Source: Paenibacillus sp. PL2-23
GTDB taxonomy: Bacteria > Bacillota > Bacilli > Paenibacillales > Paenibacillaceae
Direction of reading: 5' to 3'
DNA: 64,000 bases
Assembly: GCF_040834005.1 (NCBI RefSeq)
Contig: NZ_CP162129.1
Span: 5,142,501-5,206,500 of the forward strand
Below, piece by piece: positions 46,264 through 53,666 of this stretch. The translations under genes were made by a program, and so were the position numbers. The stretch's first letter is position 1, and each line of letters opens with the position of its first letter. Below the pieces are notes generated by a model. The model ran no database searches and was not told the DNA's origin. It saw only the letters and a list, made by a program, of their open reading frames with translations.

Positions 46264-46629
46264 TCACAGGTTTTCAATAAGTTTTGTAATCTCTTTAATT
46301 TCAGGAATGAGTTGTTCGGCTAGAAGTTTATTGCTCGGGTCATTTCTGTCCTTAAAGTTTGCTCCCGCAAAAAAATCATAATGGAGACTCATAATTCGTT
46401 TTTTAATCTCCTCTTCATTTTCTCCATATGTTTTACTAAAAAAGTGTCCATGCTTTTCCATTTCATCATACGGATACCCGACAAACTCGATACTAATTTT
46501 ATACAGTTCAATAATTTCTAAAGCAGTCTTTTTAAAATCACTTTCATTAGGATTTCCTATTTTAGTTCCCATTGAGCACCCCATAATAATTACAATGATA
46601 ACAAACAGAACAAATCGAGTAGGTTTCAA
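46264..46629 (-). CDS. Small lipoprotein, probable immunity or accessory protein
   Basis: A 121-residue protein with a short hydrophobic signal (RFVLFVIIVII) and lipobox IMGC, so it is predicted to be a membrane-anchored lipoprotein facing outward. The rest is charged and helical (FKKTALEIIELYKISIEFVGY and LAEQLIPEIKEITKLIEN). It starts with TTG at 46627-46629, overlapping the stop of the upstream disrupted gene by 3-4 nt (TTGA). Lipoprotein immunity proteins exist for toxins acting at the envelope; that role is inference. A truncated copy lies at 42928. Confidence 0.7.
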   Translation of the reverse strand: MKPTRFVLFVIIVIIMGCSMGTKIGNPNESDFKKTALEIIELYKISIEFVGYPYDEMEKHGHFFSKTYGENEEEIKKRIMSLHYDFFAGANFKDRNDPSNKLLAEQLIPEIKEITKLIENL

Positions 46630-46898
46630 TTATTTTTCCCCTTCGGCCATTTAATAAAGTCTAAAGAATTTATTGGGTAATCATAATTGCCCTCTACAAA
46701 ATCTTCAGCTTGACTTGTTGTAAGAGTATATTGAAACTTTCCTACGTCTTCAATATAAAAATCATACAATATTTTACCGTTATCATAACAGCCCAATAAT
46801 GCTTATTCGGCCTCCATTTGATTTAGGGCCGGATTAAATCGGATCGTTTCAAGGAATGTGAGAATGACCTTAACACCTGCAAAATTTGTAGCATTTCT
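46626..46898 (-). pseudogene. Small gene broken by an internal stop codon
   Basis: In one frame the minus strand reads MRNATNFAGVKVILTFLETI then RFNPALNQMEAE, a TAA at 46803-46805, and without any shift ALLGCYDNGKILYDF, ending PINSLDFIKWPKGKNN at 46626. The stretch after the stop is plainly protein-like. One base change would restore about 90 residues. It is coupled to the lipoprotein gene after it. Function unknown; toxin or immunity is possible from context. Confidence 0.6.
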
Positions 46899-47806
46899 CA
46901 TAGAAAATTCCGTTTTCAAAGTAGCGATTTTTGTGGTAGTCTTCACCTTAAAGGTGCTCCTCTCTTTGGGTGATGATGTTCTAGTCAAACACCATTCTAC
47001 CAAAGATCAGGGCACTTTTTTATATTTTTATGAGGCTTTACTTTCGTAATTCAGGTTTAAATTTCCGTGTAAAGGTTTATCCTGCAAAATGCCAACGCCC
47101 ACCCAAATCTCCTTGAACTGCATCCTTTCCATTGTACATTTGAATATGTTGCCCGATCTCTGTTTTGAGTTTCTATTCCCTCACAGGAGTTGCGATCTAC
47201 GAATCCTTTCCCATGAGATGTCATACAGGACAACGAACGCCCGATATGTTAGTCCTAACTTCTGAATGCATTTTTTAACGGGATGATTCATGAATGATGT
47301 CTCCTTTCAAGTTGTCTTCCCTTATAGGTTAAACGCTCTACAGGCAGGAATAACACCAGACATACAGAAGCATAGGACGATTCTTAAATTTGTCACATCG
47401 GATTATTTCATCAATAACAAGTAAGCCTAGATAATGACGGTAAATCCCTAATGGATTCGATTAGATTGTCGCACCCCATCATACTATTGGATATGATAAT
47501 TTTCTGAATCAGTTCAGTCTTAGCAGAAGCATGAATAGCCGAATTTGCTTGGCTTCGTTACCTCCCGCCCGCCTTATGTGCGGTGCATGGTGCGCGACGG
47601 TGGCAGGACTCTTAAAAAGAAACCACATGGAGTTGTTACACTCGCATGCGGCTTCATTGTGCGTTTACTGATATTCTTTTTCGTATAGCACTCGATGAGA
47701 CTGTCTCCCCACATATCCATAGCTTGCAAGGCCATCAAGTCGAGTATACTGGGGTTTATGATGTGTTTCTGTCGTCCGTTAATAGCCGGAAGTTGACGTT
47801 CATAAA
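46899..47806. other. Degenerate region (908 bp) between the duplication and the transposon
   Basis: Holds the end of the duplicated segment (to 47056), a short toxin-like remnant at 47077-47160 (minus frame ending GDLGGRWHFAG then stop), the small ORF at 47181-47291, and at 47620-47652 a decayed copy of the ACCACATG...CATGTGGT hairpin. The rest, 47292-47800, has stops in all frames and shows nothing I can name. Confidence 0.5.
47181..47291 (-). CDS. Very short ORF with a strong ribosome site (36 residues)
   Basis: ATG 47289-47291 is preceded by AAAGGAG at 9 nt. The product, MNHPVKKCIQKLGLTYRAF then VVLYDISWERIRRSQLL, is basic and could be one helix-turn-helix-like unit, the shortened start of a longer gene, or a true microprotein. 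It sits in otherwise decayed DNA, so a gene remnant is the safer reading. Confidence 0.35.
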   Translation of the reverse strand: MNHPVKKCIQKLGLTYRAFVVLYDISWERIRRSQLL

Positions 47807-47869
47807 TGTCCGAATTTAGACCGATATAGTGACCATACTATCAGTCTAAAGAAAGAAGAAACGCTCCCG

Positions 47870-47917
47870 TAATCGTCATGCTGTTGGTAGCAGCATAACC
47901 GGAAGCGTCACCTCAAG
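47870..47917. other. Large hairpin near the left transposon end
   Basis: ACGCT-CCG...ATGCTG and CAGCAT...CCGG-AGCGT pair into a broken stem just inside the left end, before the first gene. It could block transcription entering from outside, or hide the ribosome site in read-through mRNA, as known for several IS elements. Confidence 0.4.
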
Positions 47918-47920
47918 AAT

Positions 47921-48473
47921 ATGGTCATTGTATCAGATTTCACGCTGGTTGAGAAGGAGTCTGCATCCGGCGTTTTTTGTTAGGAGTGCGGAACTGGTTC
48001 CCTGCCCTTGCTGCGGAGGCCGGTTAGAGGTCGCGGGCAGCCGGAGGCGGGTGTGGTACAGAAGCAGCGGAGAACGGGCGAAGCTCATCATTCGGAGGTT
48101 GTATTGTAGGCCATGCGCGAGAATTCATCATGAACTGCCGGATCTGCTTGTCCCCTACAAGCGTTATGACGCTGAAAGCATCGAAGGTGTATGGGCAGAA
48201 CCAGATGCTTCGGTAGTAGCCGCAGACGAATCCACCATTTCTAGATGGCTGGCCTGGTTTCAGGTTTGGGCGGTGTATGCAGCAGCAGCTCTACACGCCA
48301 TTAGTACCCGGTTTCAGCTTCCTGTGGAACAAGCGTCCGTTGCTCCACAGTCCGCACTCCACGCTTTAGGACGGTATGTCGGTGACGCAGCCGGATGGCT
48401 AGGAAGAACTGTCCGCCCCATCGCCAATTTAAATCTTTGGGTTACAGACCCGTTCTGCCTGTCTGTCCGCTGA
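47921..48473 (+). pseudogene. DUF6431 accessory protein, frameshifted at a T6 run
   Basis: The ATG at 47921 reads MVIVSDFTLVEKESASGVFC and then stops; the frame that continues from base 47979 reads VRSAELVPCPCCGGRLEV, and on through RRLYCRPCARIHHELPDLLVPYKRYDAESIEGV. Removing one T from the six at 47973-47978 joins them as SASGVFVRSAELV. Cys pairs CPCC and CRPC suggest a zinc-binding domain, the feature of DUF6431 proteins that accompany this kind of transposon. It is either inactive, expressed by slippage on T6, or a sequencing error. Confidence 0.65.
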
Positions 48474-48519
48474 AGCTTGTTTTAGACTCATGCTAACCCT
48501 AGTAAATGGAGGCATGAGG

Positions 48520-49875
48520 ATGAACAGACAAAAGAAATCGGACGAGGTTGCGGCGGAACGCTTTCAACTGCTGTCGCCGCTCCTAGCATCCGGTCTGGAT
48601 GCGGCGAAGGCGGCTCAGTTAAAGTCGGCCATTTGTGCGCAGTCCGGCTTATCAGAGAGGACGCTGCGCCGGTACTTGGCCGAATATCGCAAGGATGGGT
48701 TCGACGGACTCAAGCCGAAACTCAAAGGCCGGAAGCCGCTGCCAGACACCATACCAACTGAGGTGCTGGAAGAAGCGATCCTGCTTCGGCGGGAGGTGCC
48801 GAAGCGGAGTGTGCGCCAAATTATCCAGATCCTCGAATGGGAGGAGAAGATCGCACCTGGAATAATTAAACGCAGCACCCTGCAGGCGAGATTAACCAGG
48901 CGCGGTTACAGTTCAAGGCAGATGCGGATGTATGCCGGTGGCGGTACGGCCGCGCGGCGCTTTCAGAAGCAGTCCCGCAATCGCTTATGGCAGAGTGACA
49001 TCAAGTATGGGCCGTACCTTCCCATTGGTCCTGGCGGTTCGAAGAAACAAGTCTATCTGGTGTTATTCGTGGATGACGCGACGCGGTATGTGCTGCATGG
49101 AGCCTTCTACGCGTCGATGGAGCAAGCCATCGTCGAGGACAGTTTCCGAAGAGCGATCGAGAAATACGGTGTCCCAGAGGCCGTGTACTTCGACAACGGC
49201 AAGCAATACCGCACGACTTGGATGAACCGGACGTGCGCGAAACTCGGTATTCGCTTGCTCTTTGCCAAGCCCTACTCTCCGGAAAGTAAAGGCAAGGTTG
49301 AGCGTCTAAACGGCGCTGTGCAGAGCTTTCTGGACGAGGTCGCGCTTGAGAACGTTAAGACACTCACCGAGCTTAACGACTGGTTCCAAGTATGGCTTTC
49401 GGAGTGCTACCAGAATAAACCCCATGCCGCGCTGGCGAACAAACAAACACCCGAAGCTGCGTTTCGGAGCGATCCGGCAGCGCTTCAGTTCGTAAATTCC
49501 GAGCACCTCGCGGCCAGCTTCCTCCACGCGGAACAGCGGAAAGTGGATAAGGCCGGCTGTATCAGCTTTCAAGGCAAGAAGTATGAAGTTGGGCTGTTGT
49601 TCATTGGGCAAACGGTTCAAGTCGTCTATGACCCGGCAGATATCACAGAAGTGACGATCGAATACGAGGGATGTACGCCTTGGAAAGCACGGGAGCTCAT
49701 CATTGGAGAAAGGGCTGGCAAGCGGCCGGCCCTTCCAGAGCATTTGCAGAAGCAGTCAGCAACGGAATCCCGCTTGCTCCGAGGTGCCGAGCGGAAGCAT
49801 GACGAGCGCGCACAAACCCAAACGCCGGCCGTCTCCTACCGCATGCTGAGGAAGGAGGCTGGCAAGGATGTTTGA
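48520..49875 (+). CDS. DDE transposase (rve fold, TniA/Mu-A-like)
   Basis: A 451-residue integrase-fold transposase. An N-terminal helix-turn-helix (GLSERTLRRYLAEYRKDGFDGL) is followed by the catalytic core with Asp in LWQSDIKYGP, Asp in AVYFDNGKQY and Glu in SPESKGKVERLN, spaced as in the DDE triad. A C-terminal Mu-transposase-type beta barrel (KYEVGLLFIGQTVQVVYDP) comes next. ATG 48520 has GGAGG 7 nt upstream. The gene overlaps the ATPase gene by 8 nt, so both are made together, as in TniA-TniB and MuA-MuB pairs. Confidence 0.92.
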   Translation: MNRQKKSDEVAAERFQLLSPLLASGLDAAKAAQLKSAICAQSGLSERTLRRYLAEYRKDGFDGLKPKLKGRKPLPDTIPTEVLEEAILLRREVPKRSVRQIIQILEWEEKIAPGIIKRSTLQARLTRRGYSSRQMRMYAGGGTAARRFQKQSRNRLWQSDIKYGPYLPIGPGGSKKQVYLVLFVDDATRYVLHGAFYASMEQAIVEDSFRRAIEKYGVPEAVYFDNGKQYRTTWMNRTCAKLGIRLLFAKPYSPESKGKVERLNGAVQSFLDEVALENVKTLTELNDWFQVWLSECYQNKPHAALANKQTPEAAFRSDPAALQFVNSEHLAASFLHAEQRKVDKAGCISFQGKKYEVGLLFIGQTVQVVYDPADITEVTIEYEGCTPWKARELIIGERAGKRPALPEHLQKQSATESRLLRGAERKHDERAQTQTPAVSYRMLRKEAGKDV

Positions 49876-50668
49876 ATCCTTCTACGACATGACCCGTACA
49901 CCATTTGCTCGGGATATTCCCGTGACAGAGCTTTATCCGGCGAGTGCTATGGAAGAGATGCTGGACCGGTTGCAATACGCTGCTGAGCGCCAATTATTCG
50001 CCGTCATCAGCGGCGACTGCGGGACGGGCAAGACGACGACCGTCCGCCGTTTTGCCGCCATGCTGGATGCCGCAAAGTATAGGCTGCTGTACCTGTCGGA
50101 CTCCAAGCTAACGCCGCGCCACTTCTACAAAGGGCTGCTCGAACAACTCGGATGCGAGTCGAAGTTCTACCGGGGCGATGCGAAGCGTCAGCTACATCGC
50201 GAAGTGGAGCTCATGCGCGGCATCCATCGACTGGAACCGGTTGTCGTCGTAGATGAAGCCCATCTGCTTGATCGGGAGATGCTAGAGGAAGTGCGCTTCC
50301 TGCTCAACTGCAAGATGGATGCGCAAAGCCCTATGGCACTGATTCTAGTCGGGCAGAGCGAGCTATGGGACAAGCTTCGTCTCCAATCCTATGCAGCGAT
50401 TCGTCAGCGGATTGACCTTCAGTGCAAGCTGCCCTATTTCGACCGTTCCCAAGTCGGCGAATATTTGAAGCGTCAGTTAGCATATGCCGGCACCGATCAT
50501 GAGATATTCTCGGATGAGGCGGTAAATGAAGTTTACCGATTCTCGGGCGGATCGGCCAGACTCATCAACAAGTTGAGCACTCATTGCCTCATCTACGGAG
50601 CCCAGATCAAGCGCCGCATCATTGACGATCATATGGTGAAGCACGTGATTCAGGGTGAATTGTCATGA
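49868..50668 (+). CDS. AAA+ ATPase of transposition (ExeA/TniB/MuB-like)
   Basis: A 266-residue AAA+ protein with Walker A GDCGTGKTTT, Walker B VVVDEAHLL, sensor 1 ILVGQSELW and an Arg-rich region IRQRIDLQCKLPYF. It starts with the common ExeA opening MFESFYDMTRTPFARDIP. In Mu- and Tn7-like systems this partner picks target DNA and gives target immunity. It overlaps the transposase gene upstream and the DUF5348 gene downstream (4 nt). Confidence 0.92.
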   Translation: MFESFYDMTRTPFARDIPVTELYPASAMEEMLDRLQYAAERQLFAVISGDCGTGKTTTVRRFAAMLDAAKYRLLYLSDSKLTPRHFYKGLLEQLGCESKFYRGDAKRQLHREVELMRGIHRLEPVVVVDEAHLLDREMLEEVRFLLNCKMDAQSPMALILVGQSELWDKLRLQSYAAIRQRIDLQCKLPYFDRSQVGEYLKRQLAYAGTDHEIFSDEAVNEVYRFSGGSARLINKLSTHCLIYGAQIKRRIIDDHMVKHVIQGELS

Positions 50669-50892
50669 ACGAGCCTTGGAACCGGATGACGTACGATCGG
50701 GACGCAAATAGTTGGTTTGTCCAGCTAGGAGAGAACGCTTATCCTGTTTACTGCGGTGAATGTTTTGAAATTCGCATTGGGGATCGCGGCATCCCATGTC
50801 GACTCGAGCTTGACCGTTATTGGTACGTGATCATGAGAGAAACCCGATTTAACTTAAGAAACAAAGACATTTACCACATTCGATTCGTTTAG
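50665..50892 (+). CDS. DUF5348-like small protein
   Basis: A 75-residue beta-rich protein: WFVQLGENAYPVYCGECFEIRIG, then CRLELDRYWYVIM and YHIRFV, matching the DUF5348 pattern as I remember it. ATG 50665 overlaps the ATPase stop as ATGA, so it belongs to the same transcript. Proteins of this group accompany this transposon type; the role in transposition is not established. A good terminator follows directly. Confidence 0.7.
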   Translation: MNEPWNRMTYDRDANSWFVQLGENAYPVYCGECFEIRIGDRGIPCRLELDRYWYVIMRETRFNLRNKDIYHIRFV

Positions 50893-50896
50893 CAGA

Positions 50897-50932
50897 AATG
50901 GGAAAGCCGTAATACTCTCGGCTTTCCCATTC
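50897..50932. terminator. Terminator of the transposon operon
   Basis: AATGGGAAAGCCG / CGGCTTTCCCATT, a perfect 13-bp stem with a short loop, 5 nt after the DUF5348 stop. Confidence 0.8.
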
Positions 50933-51004
50933 ATTGAGTCTCTATGGACATGATTACGATCAGACCTTGGACAACTAACGTGATCATTTTCTGGACATTA
51001 TGGA

Positions 51005-51415
51005 TCAGCAGTAACAATGATGTATTCGCTCACCCTCTAAATTATAAAACTTATCTTGTGTCTCAAAATCGTCGAAAAAGCCATAATCGACGTTTAATTC
51101 TTTAATAGTAACAGGCTGATTCCCCACCGTTTCGAAATAACCTTTTAACCAACCTTGAAAATTCACTACTGTTGGTGGAAATAACATTTCGCAAGCCTCA
51201 AGGTTGGCAGGTATTTTCTTTTCTTGAGAAAAGCAGTTATACACGTAAATCAGATTCATACCTTGAAAGTTTAAATTCTTCCCTTGGATATTCGTTCTAA
51301 TAACTTTACCAAAATAATAGTGGTTCTTCTTTGGTTGAATAACGAATACATCACCTTCTACAGGCTGCTTTCGTGACTTCTTCATGGCAATCAGTTCCGT
51401 AAACTCATTTGACAT
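51005..51415 (-). CDS. Immunity protein, Imm26-like
   Basis: A 136-residue protein with the Imm26 pattern near the N-terminus: KQPVEGDVFVIQPKKNHYYFGKVIR, a small beta-barrel start, then INLIY-like strands (GMNLIYVYNCF). Imm26 proteins occur next to polymorphic toxin nucleases. ATG 51415 has GAGGAG upstream and lies 24 nt after the stop of the GIY-YIG toxin frame, so it would neutralise that toxin. It stays intact although the toxin gene is frameshifted. The transposon end lies only 8 nt beyond its stop. Confidence 0.8.
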   Translation of the reverse strand: MSNEFTELIAMKKSRKQPVEGDVFVIQPKKNHYYFGKVIRTNIQGKNLNFQGMNLIYVYNCFSQEKKIPANLEACEMLFPPTVVNFQGWLKGYFETVGNQPVTIKELNVDYGFFDDFETQDKFYNLEGERIHHCYC

Positions 51416-51439
51416 ACGTAGATTCTCCTCATTTGTGTT

Positions 51440-51778
51440 TTATTTGCGCCCCCTAATAAAGCCTTCAGCCCATGTCCTTGTTGTCATTCTAATATTGTTT
51501 CTGTAAATAGATATGCTGTTTACTTTATTCTGAAGTTGACCGCCGTTCTTTTGCATGCCATAGTAATCAATGTTATACTGCTCCAATCCCCTTGCTTGCC
51601 ATTTGGTAAAATAATCACCTCCATATGCAACCCTTATATCATCGAATCGCTCACCATGTTCTCTTTTTCTTCTGTTGAAATCATTAGTGATGCCTACGTA
51701 AACAATTTGATTATTGTTGTATCCGTAATAAACTTGATAATTCGCTGTACCACTCAGCAGTGAGCCACAGAATCCATA
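51440..51778 (-). pseudogene. GIY-YIG nuclease toxin tip, out of frame with its Rhs-Hint carrier
   Basis: In this frame the minus strand reads YGFCGSLLSGTANYQ, VYYGYNNNQIVYVGITND, FNRRKREHGERF, then FTKWQARGLEQYNIDYYG, ending FIRGRK with TAA at 51440. VYYG...VYVGIT with a downstream Arg, His and Glu is the GIY-YIG nuclease signature. The preceding Hint domain ends in WTHN at 51778-51780 in the neighbouring frame; one missing base there separates them. With the base restored, Hint cleavage after Asn would free this about 112-residue nuclease. Confidence 0.75.
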
Positions 51779-53244
51779 TTATGTGTCCATATTTTTAGAT
51801 TGGAAACAAAATAAGTGTGGTCGTTTTTAACCCTGAAATTATAAACTGAACGATGTTCTTTTTTAACTTCAATGTCTTGAATATTCAGTTCAACATCTTC
51901 ATTTGTAACTAGTCGTTCACCTATTTGAAGGTCTTTTACTTTGACCCATCCTTTCCCGACAATCCAGAAAGGATGTTCCGCAGTAGTGGTTATGACTTCA
52001 CCATTTACTGTGATGTTGTATATTTCTTCAACTGTTTTACGGAATAGCAACTCTACTTCCTGATAAGATACGTTTCCTGACTTATCGTTTTTGGCGAGCA
52101 CCTTATCTCCTATTTGAATTTCTTCAATAGGTTTCTCGCCCTCGTCGGTGAGTACAGTTGTACCCGCAGTAAAGCAATTACACTGAATTAATCCAACTGG
52201 TGTGACGGCATAATTACTTGAAGTACCATCAACAGTATATTGAATTTTTCCCGTCCCTGTAAACTTAGCCTCACCGTCAAAACAATCCACGTAAGAACAA
52301 ACGCTATTTCGAATTTCATCGTTGCCTTGCTCTAATTTCTTTTGCATTGCTTTTTGCTTGGCTACACAGGCACTATCATCACAGTATTTCTGAATATATC
52401 GTTGAATCTCCCACCACATATTGGAATTATTTGCGAGTTGCGGGTTGTTAATTAACCCGTCAACTCCGCTAAATGAATCGACATAACAACCAGCATCTTT
52501 TCCAGCAACACACATTCCACTTGGATCAGTATACTTCAACGGATTATTATGTACATACCCATAAAGATTCTGACTCTGAGGATTCCACAGATCCCCCTTA
52601 TACGTATCCTCACTAATAAACCGTCCGATCTCCGGCTGGTAGTACCGTGCTCTTGCATACGTCAGCCCGCTGGAATAATCATACCCCAGCCCCGTGTAGC
52701 CGAACAGGTTGTCTGGGCCCGACCAGTTCAGATCGGTCTTCTTGCTGTCCAGCATCACACCGAATTCGTCATAGTGATACCGCGCAGAGACGCGTCCGTC
52801 CTTCTCTGCAAGGCCGATGACGCTGCCCAGGGCATCGTGCATGTACCAAAGCGTCTTGGGCTGTACGCCCGGCTCCGCTCCGCCTGCGCCAGGGGCTGGC
52901 TCCCAGCCATTGTTGGCGTCATACGCCGGCAGGTACGTCATGCTTAGGCGTTCGCCGCCTGCCCCATAAACATAGGTTTCCTTCCACTTCGTTGGATCTG
53001 CTTCGGTTACTTGAAGCGGCTCCGGCAGCGCCAGGCTCACGTCATTGGTGAAGTTCAGCTCCCAATGCTGCTTCTTGTGCTGCTTCTCCCAGCCGTCGCG
53101 TGGTCCCCCTGGGTGCATGTCCGGATATTCCTCGTCGGTATAACCGCATTTCTTCGCTAGCCCCGGTGGAATGAAGCCCGGCGGCACTACATGGCAATTG
53201 GCCGAGCCATTGCCATTACCTCGACAACCCCTATGCTGAATCAA
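51754..53244 (-). pseudogene. Orphan Rhs core plus Hint domain, copy A
   Basis: An open frame of 496 residues. The partial Rhs core (1-about 245) includes YVYGAGGERLS, LWYMHDALGSVIGL, RYHYDEFG, FGYTGLGYDYSSGL and the conserved end ARYYQPEIGRFISEDTY plus YVHNNPLKYTDPSG. A variable segment with several Cys follows, then a Hint/intein-like domain at about 51778-52185: CNCFTAGTTVLTDEG, TTAEHPFWIVGKGW, YNFRVKNDHTYFVS and terminal WTHN. The frame then runs into MDSVAHC and stops. There is no secretion signal and no long N-terminal Rhs barrel; the TTG start is nominal. It is a recombination-style cassette rather than a whole gene. Confidence 0.8.
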
Positions 53245-53277
53245 TTTTCCGAACGTGCAAGTACCGCCCTAAGCTTG
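52568..53277 (-). repeat. Rhs core repeat A
   Basis: Nearly identical at the DNA level to 58901-59610 and 62420-63014, with only scattered single-base differences. Homology with copy B continues beyond the core to about 53510 (59837 in B). It gives long tracts for homologous recombination between cassettes. Confidence 0.9.
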
Positions 53278-53332
53278 AATTTCGGAATGGGTCTACGTTT
53301 ACTTAACCAATCCGTTAAGACGTATCGACACG

Positions 53333-53641
53333 TCAACGCCTCTGACAATATTTTATGCAAATAGAAAACCACATGGAGTTGTTACACTCGCATGTGGTAT
53401 ATGAATTATCGCTAATTAAAACCGACAAAAATGTTATGAATGATTTTTTTTGATAAGTTAAAACTCCACTATCACCAGTATGCAACTTCTCATAATCACT
53501 ATATTTCGGAACCTTTAATTCAACATCTGAACCTTCAATTTCAAATGTAACATAATACTCCTTGATATGCAGGCCCTCCTTATGGATTCTTAGTAACACC
53601 AATACCACCAGAAAATCCGAATTATAACACCATTCTACCAA
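53333..53641 (-). pseudogene. Remnant of a DUF2500-like immunity gene and toxin tail
   Basis: The frame contains IKEYYVTFEIEGSDVELKVPKYS then DYEKLHTGDSGVLTYQKKSFITF, the C-terminal half of a DUF2500-like domain, the same as the interrupted copy at 61506-61735. Just upstream, in another frame, is FGFSGGIGVTKNP followed by TAA, the end of the toxin tail seen intact at 61736-61996. A deletion removed the membrane segment. The stop that ends the copy at 59732 is TAT here, so the frame runs on to 53333. Confidence 0.65.
53365..53398 (-). terminator. Hairpin between cassettes
   Basis: ACCACATG / CATGTGGT around a 15-nt loop, followed on the minus strand by TTTTC. Decayed versions recur at about 59700-59731 and 47620-47652, so this is part of the repeated cassette border. 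Confidence 0.6.
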
Positions 53642-53666
53642 AGATTAGGGCACTTTTTTATATTTT

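Larger units (their letters stand above)
46022..47056. repeat. Segmental duplication, copy 2 (partner 42682-43400)
   Basis: The longer copy, retaining the 320 bp deleted in copy 1: the lipoprotein signal peptide and the gene fragment before it. The junction with the Rhs remnant at 46014-46022 (CTCCGGC then GGACAGATCTAGCAG) marks one boundary. It ends in the CTTTACTTTCGTAATTCAGG repeat that also occurs at 43379 and 55345. Confidence 0.85.
47807..50997 (+). mobile_element. Mu/Tn7-style transposon with DDE transposase, AAA ATPase and two accessory genes
   Basis: Proposed ends are TGTCCG at 47807 and TGGACA at 50997, giving 3191 bp. Each end has repeated units: left TGTCCG and TGACCA 23 nt apart; right (minus strand) TGTCCA three times, 23-24 nt apart. 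Terminal TGT and spaced transposase sites are typical of Mu, Tn7 and Tn5053 relatives. Cargo order: DUF6431 (broken), transposase, ATPase, DUF5348, the last three overlapping. The left flank CATAAA and right flank TTATGG show no clear target duplication, so the exact ends are provisional. It lies between decayed DNA and the Imm26 gene. Confidence 0.7.

Noticed and set aside
46803-47003. 66-residue minus-strand ORF as a gene of its own
   Set aside because: Its first half is repeat sequence; its second half is better read as the start of the gene broken by the TAA at 46803.
47540-47620. Possible group II intron remnant around GTGCGGTGCATGGTGCGCGA
   Set aside because: No domain V hairpin or reverse transcriptase reading could be recognised.
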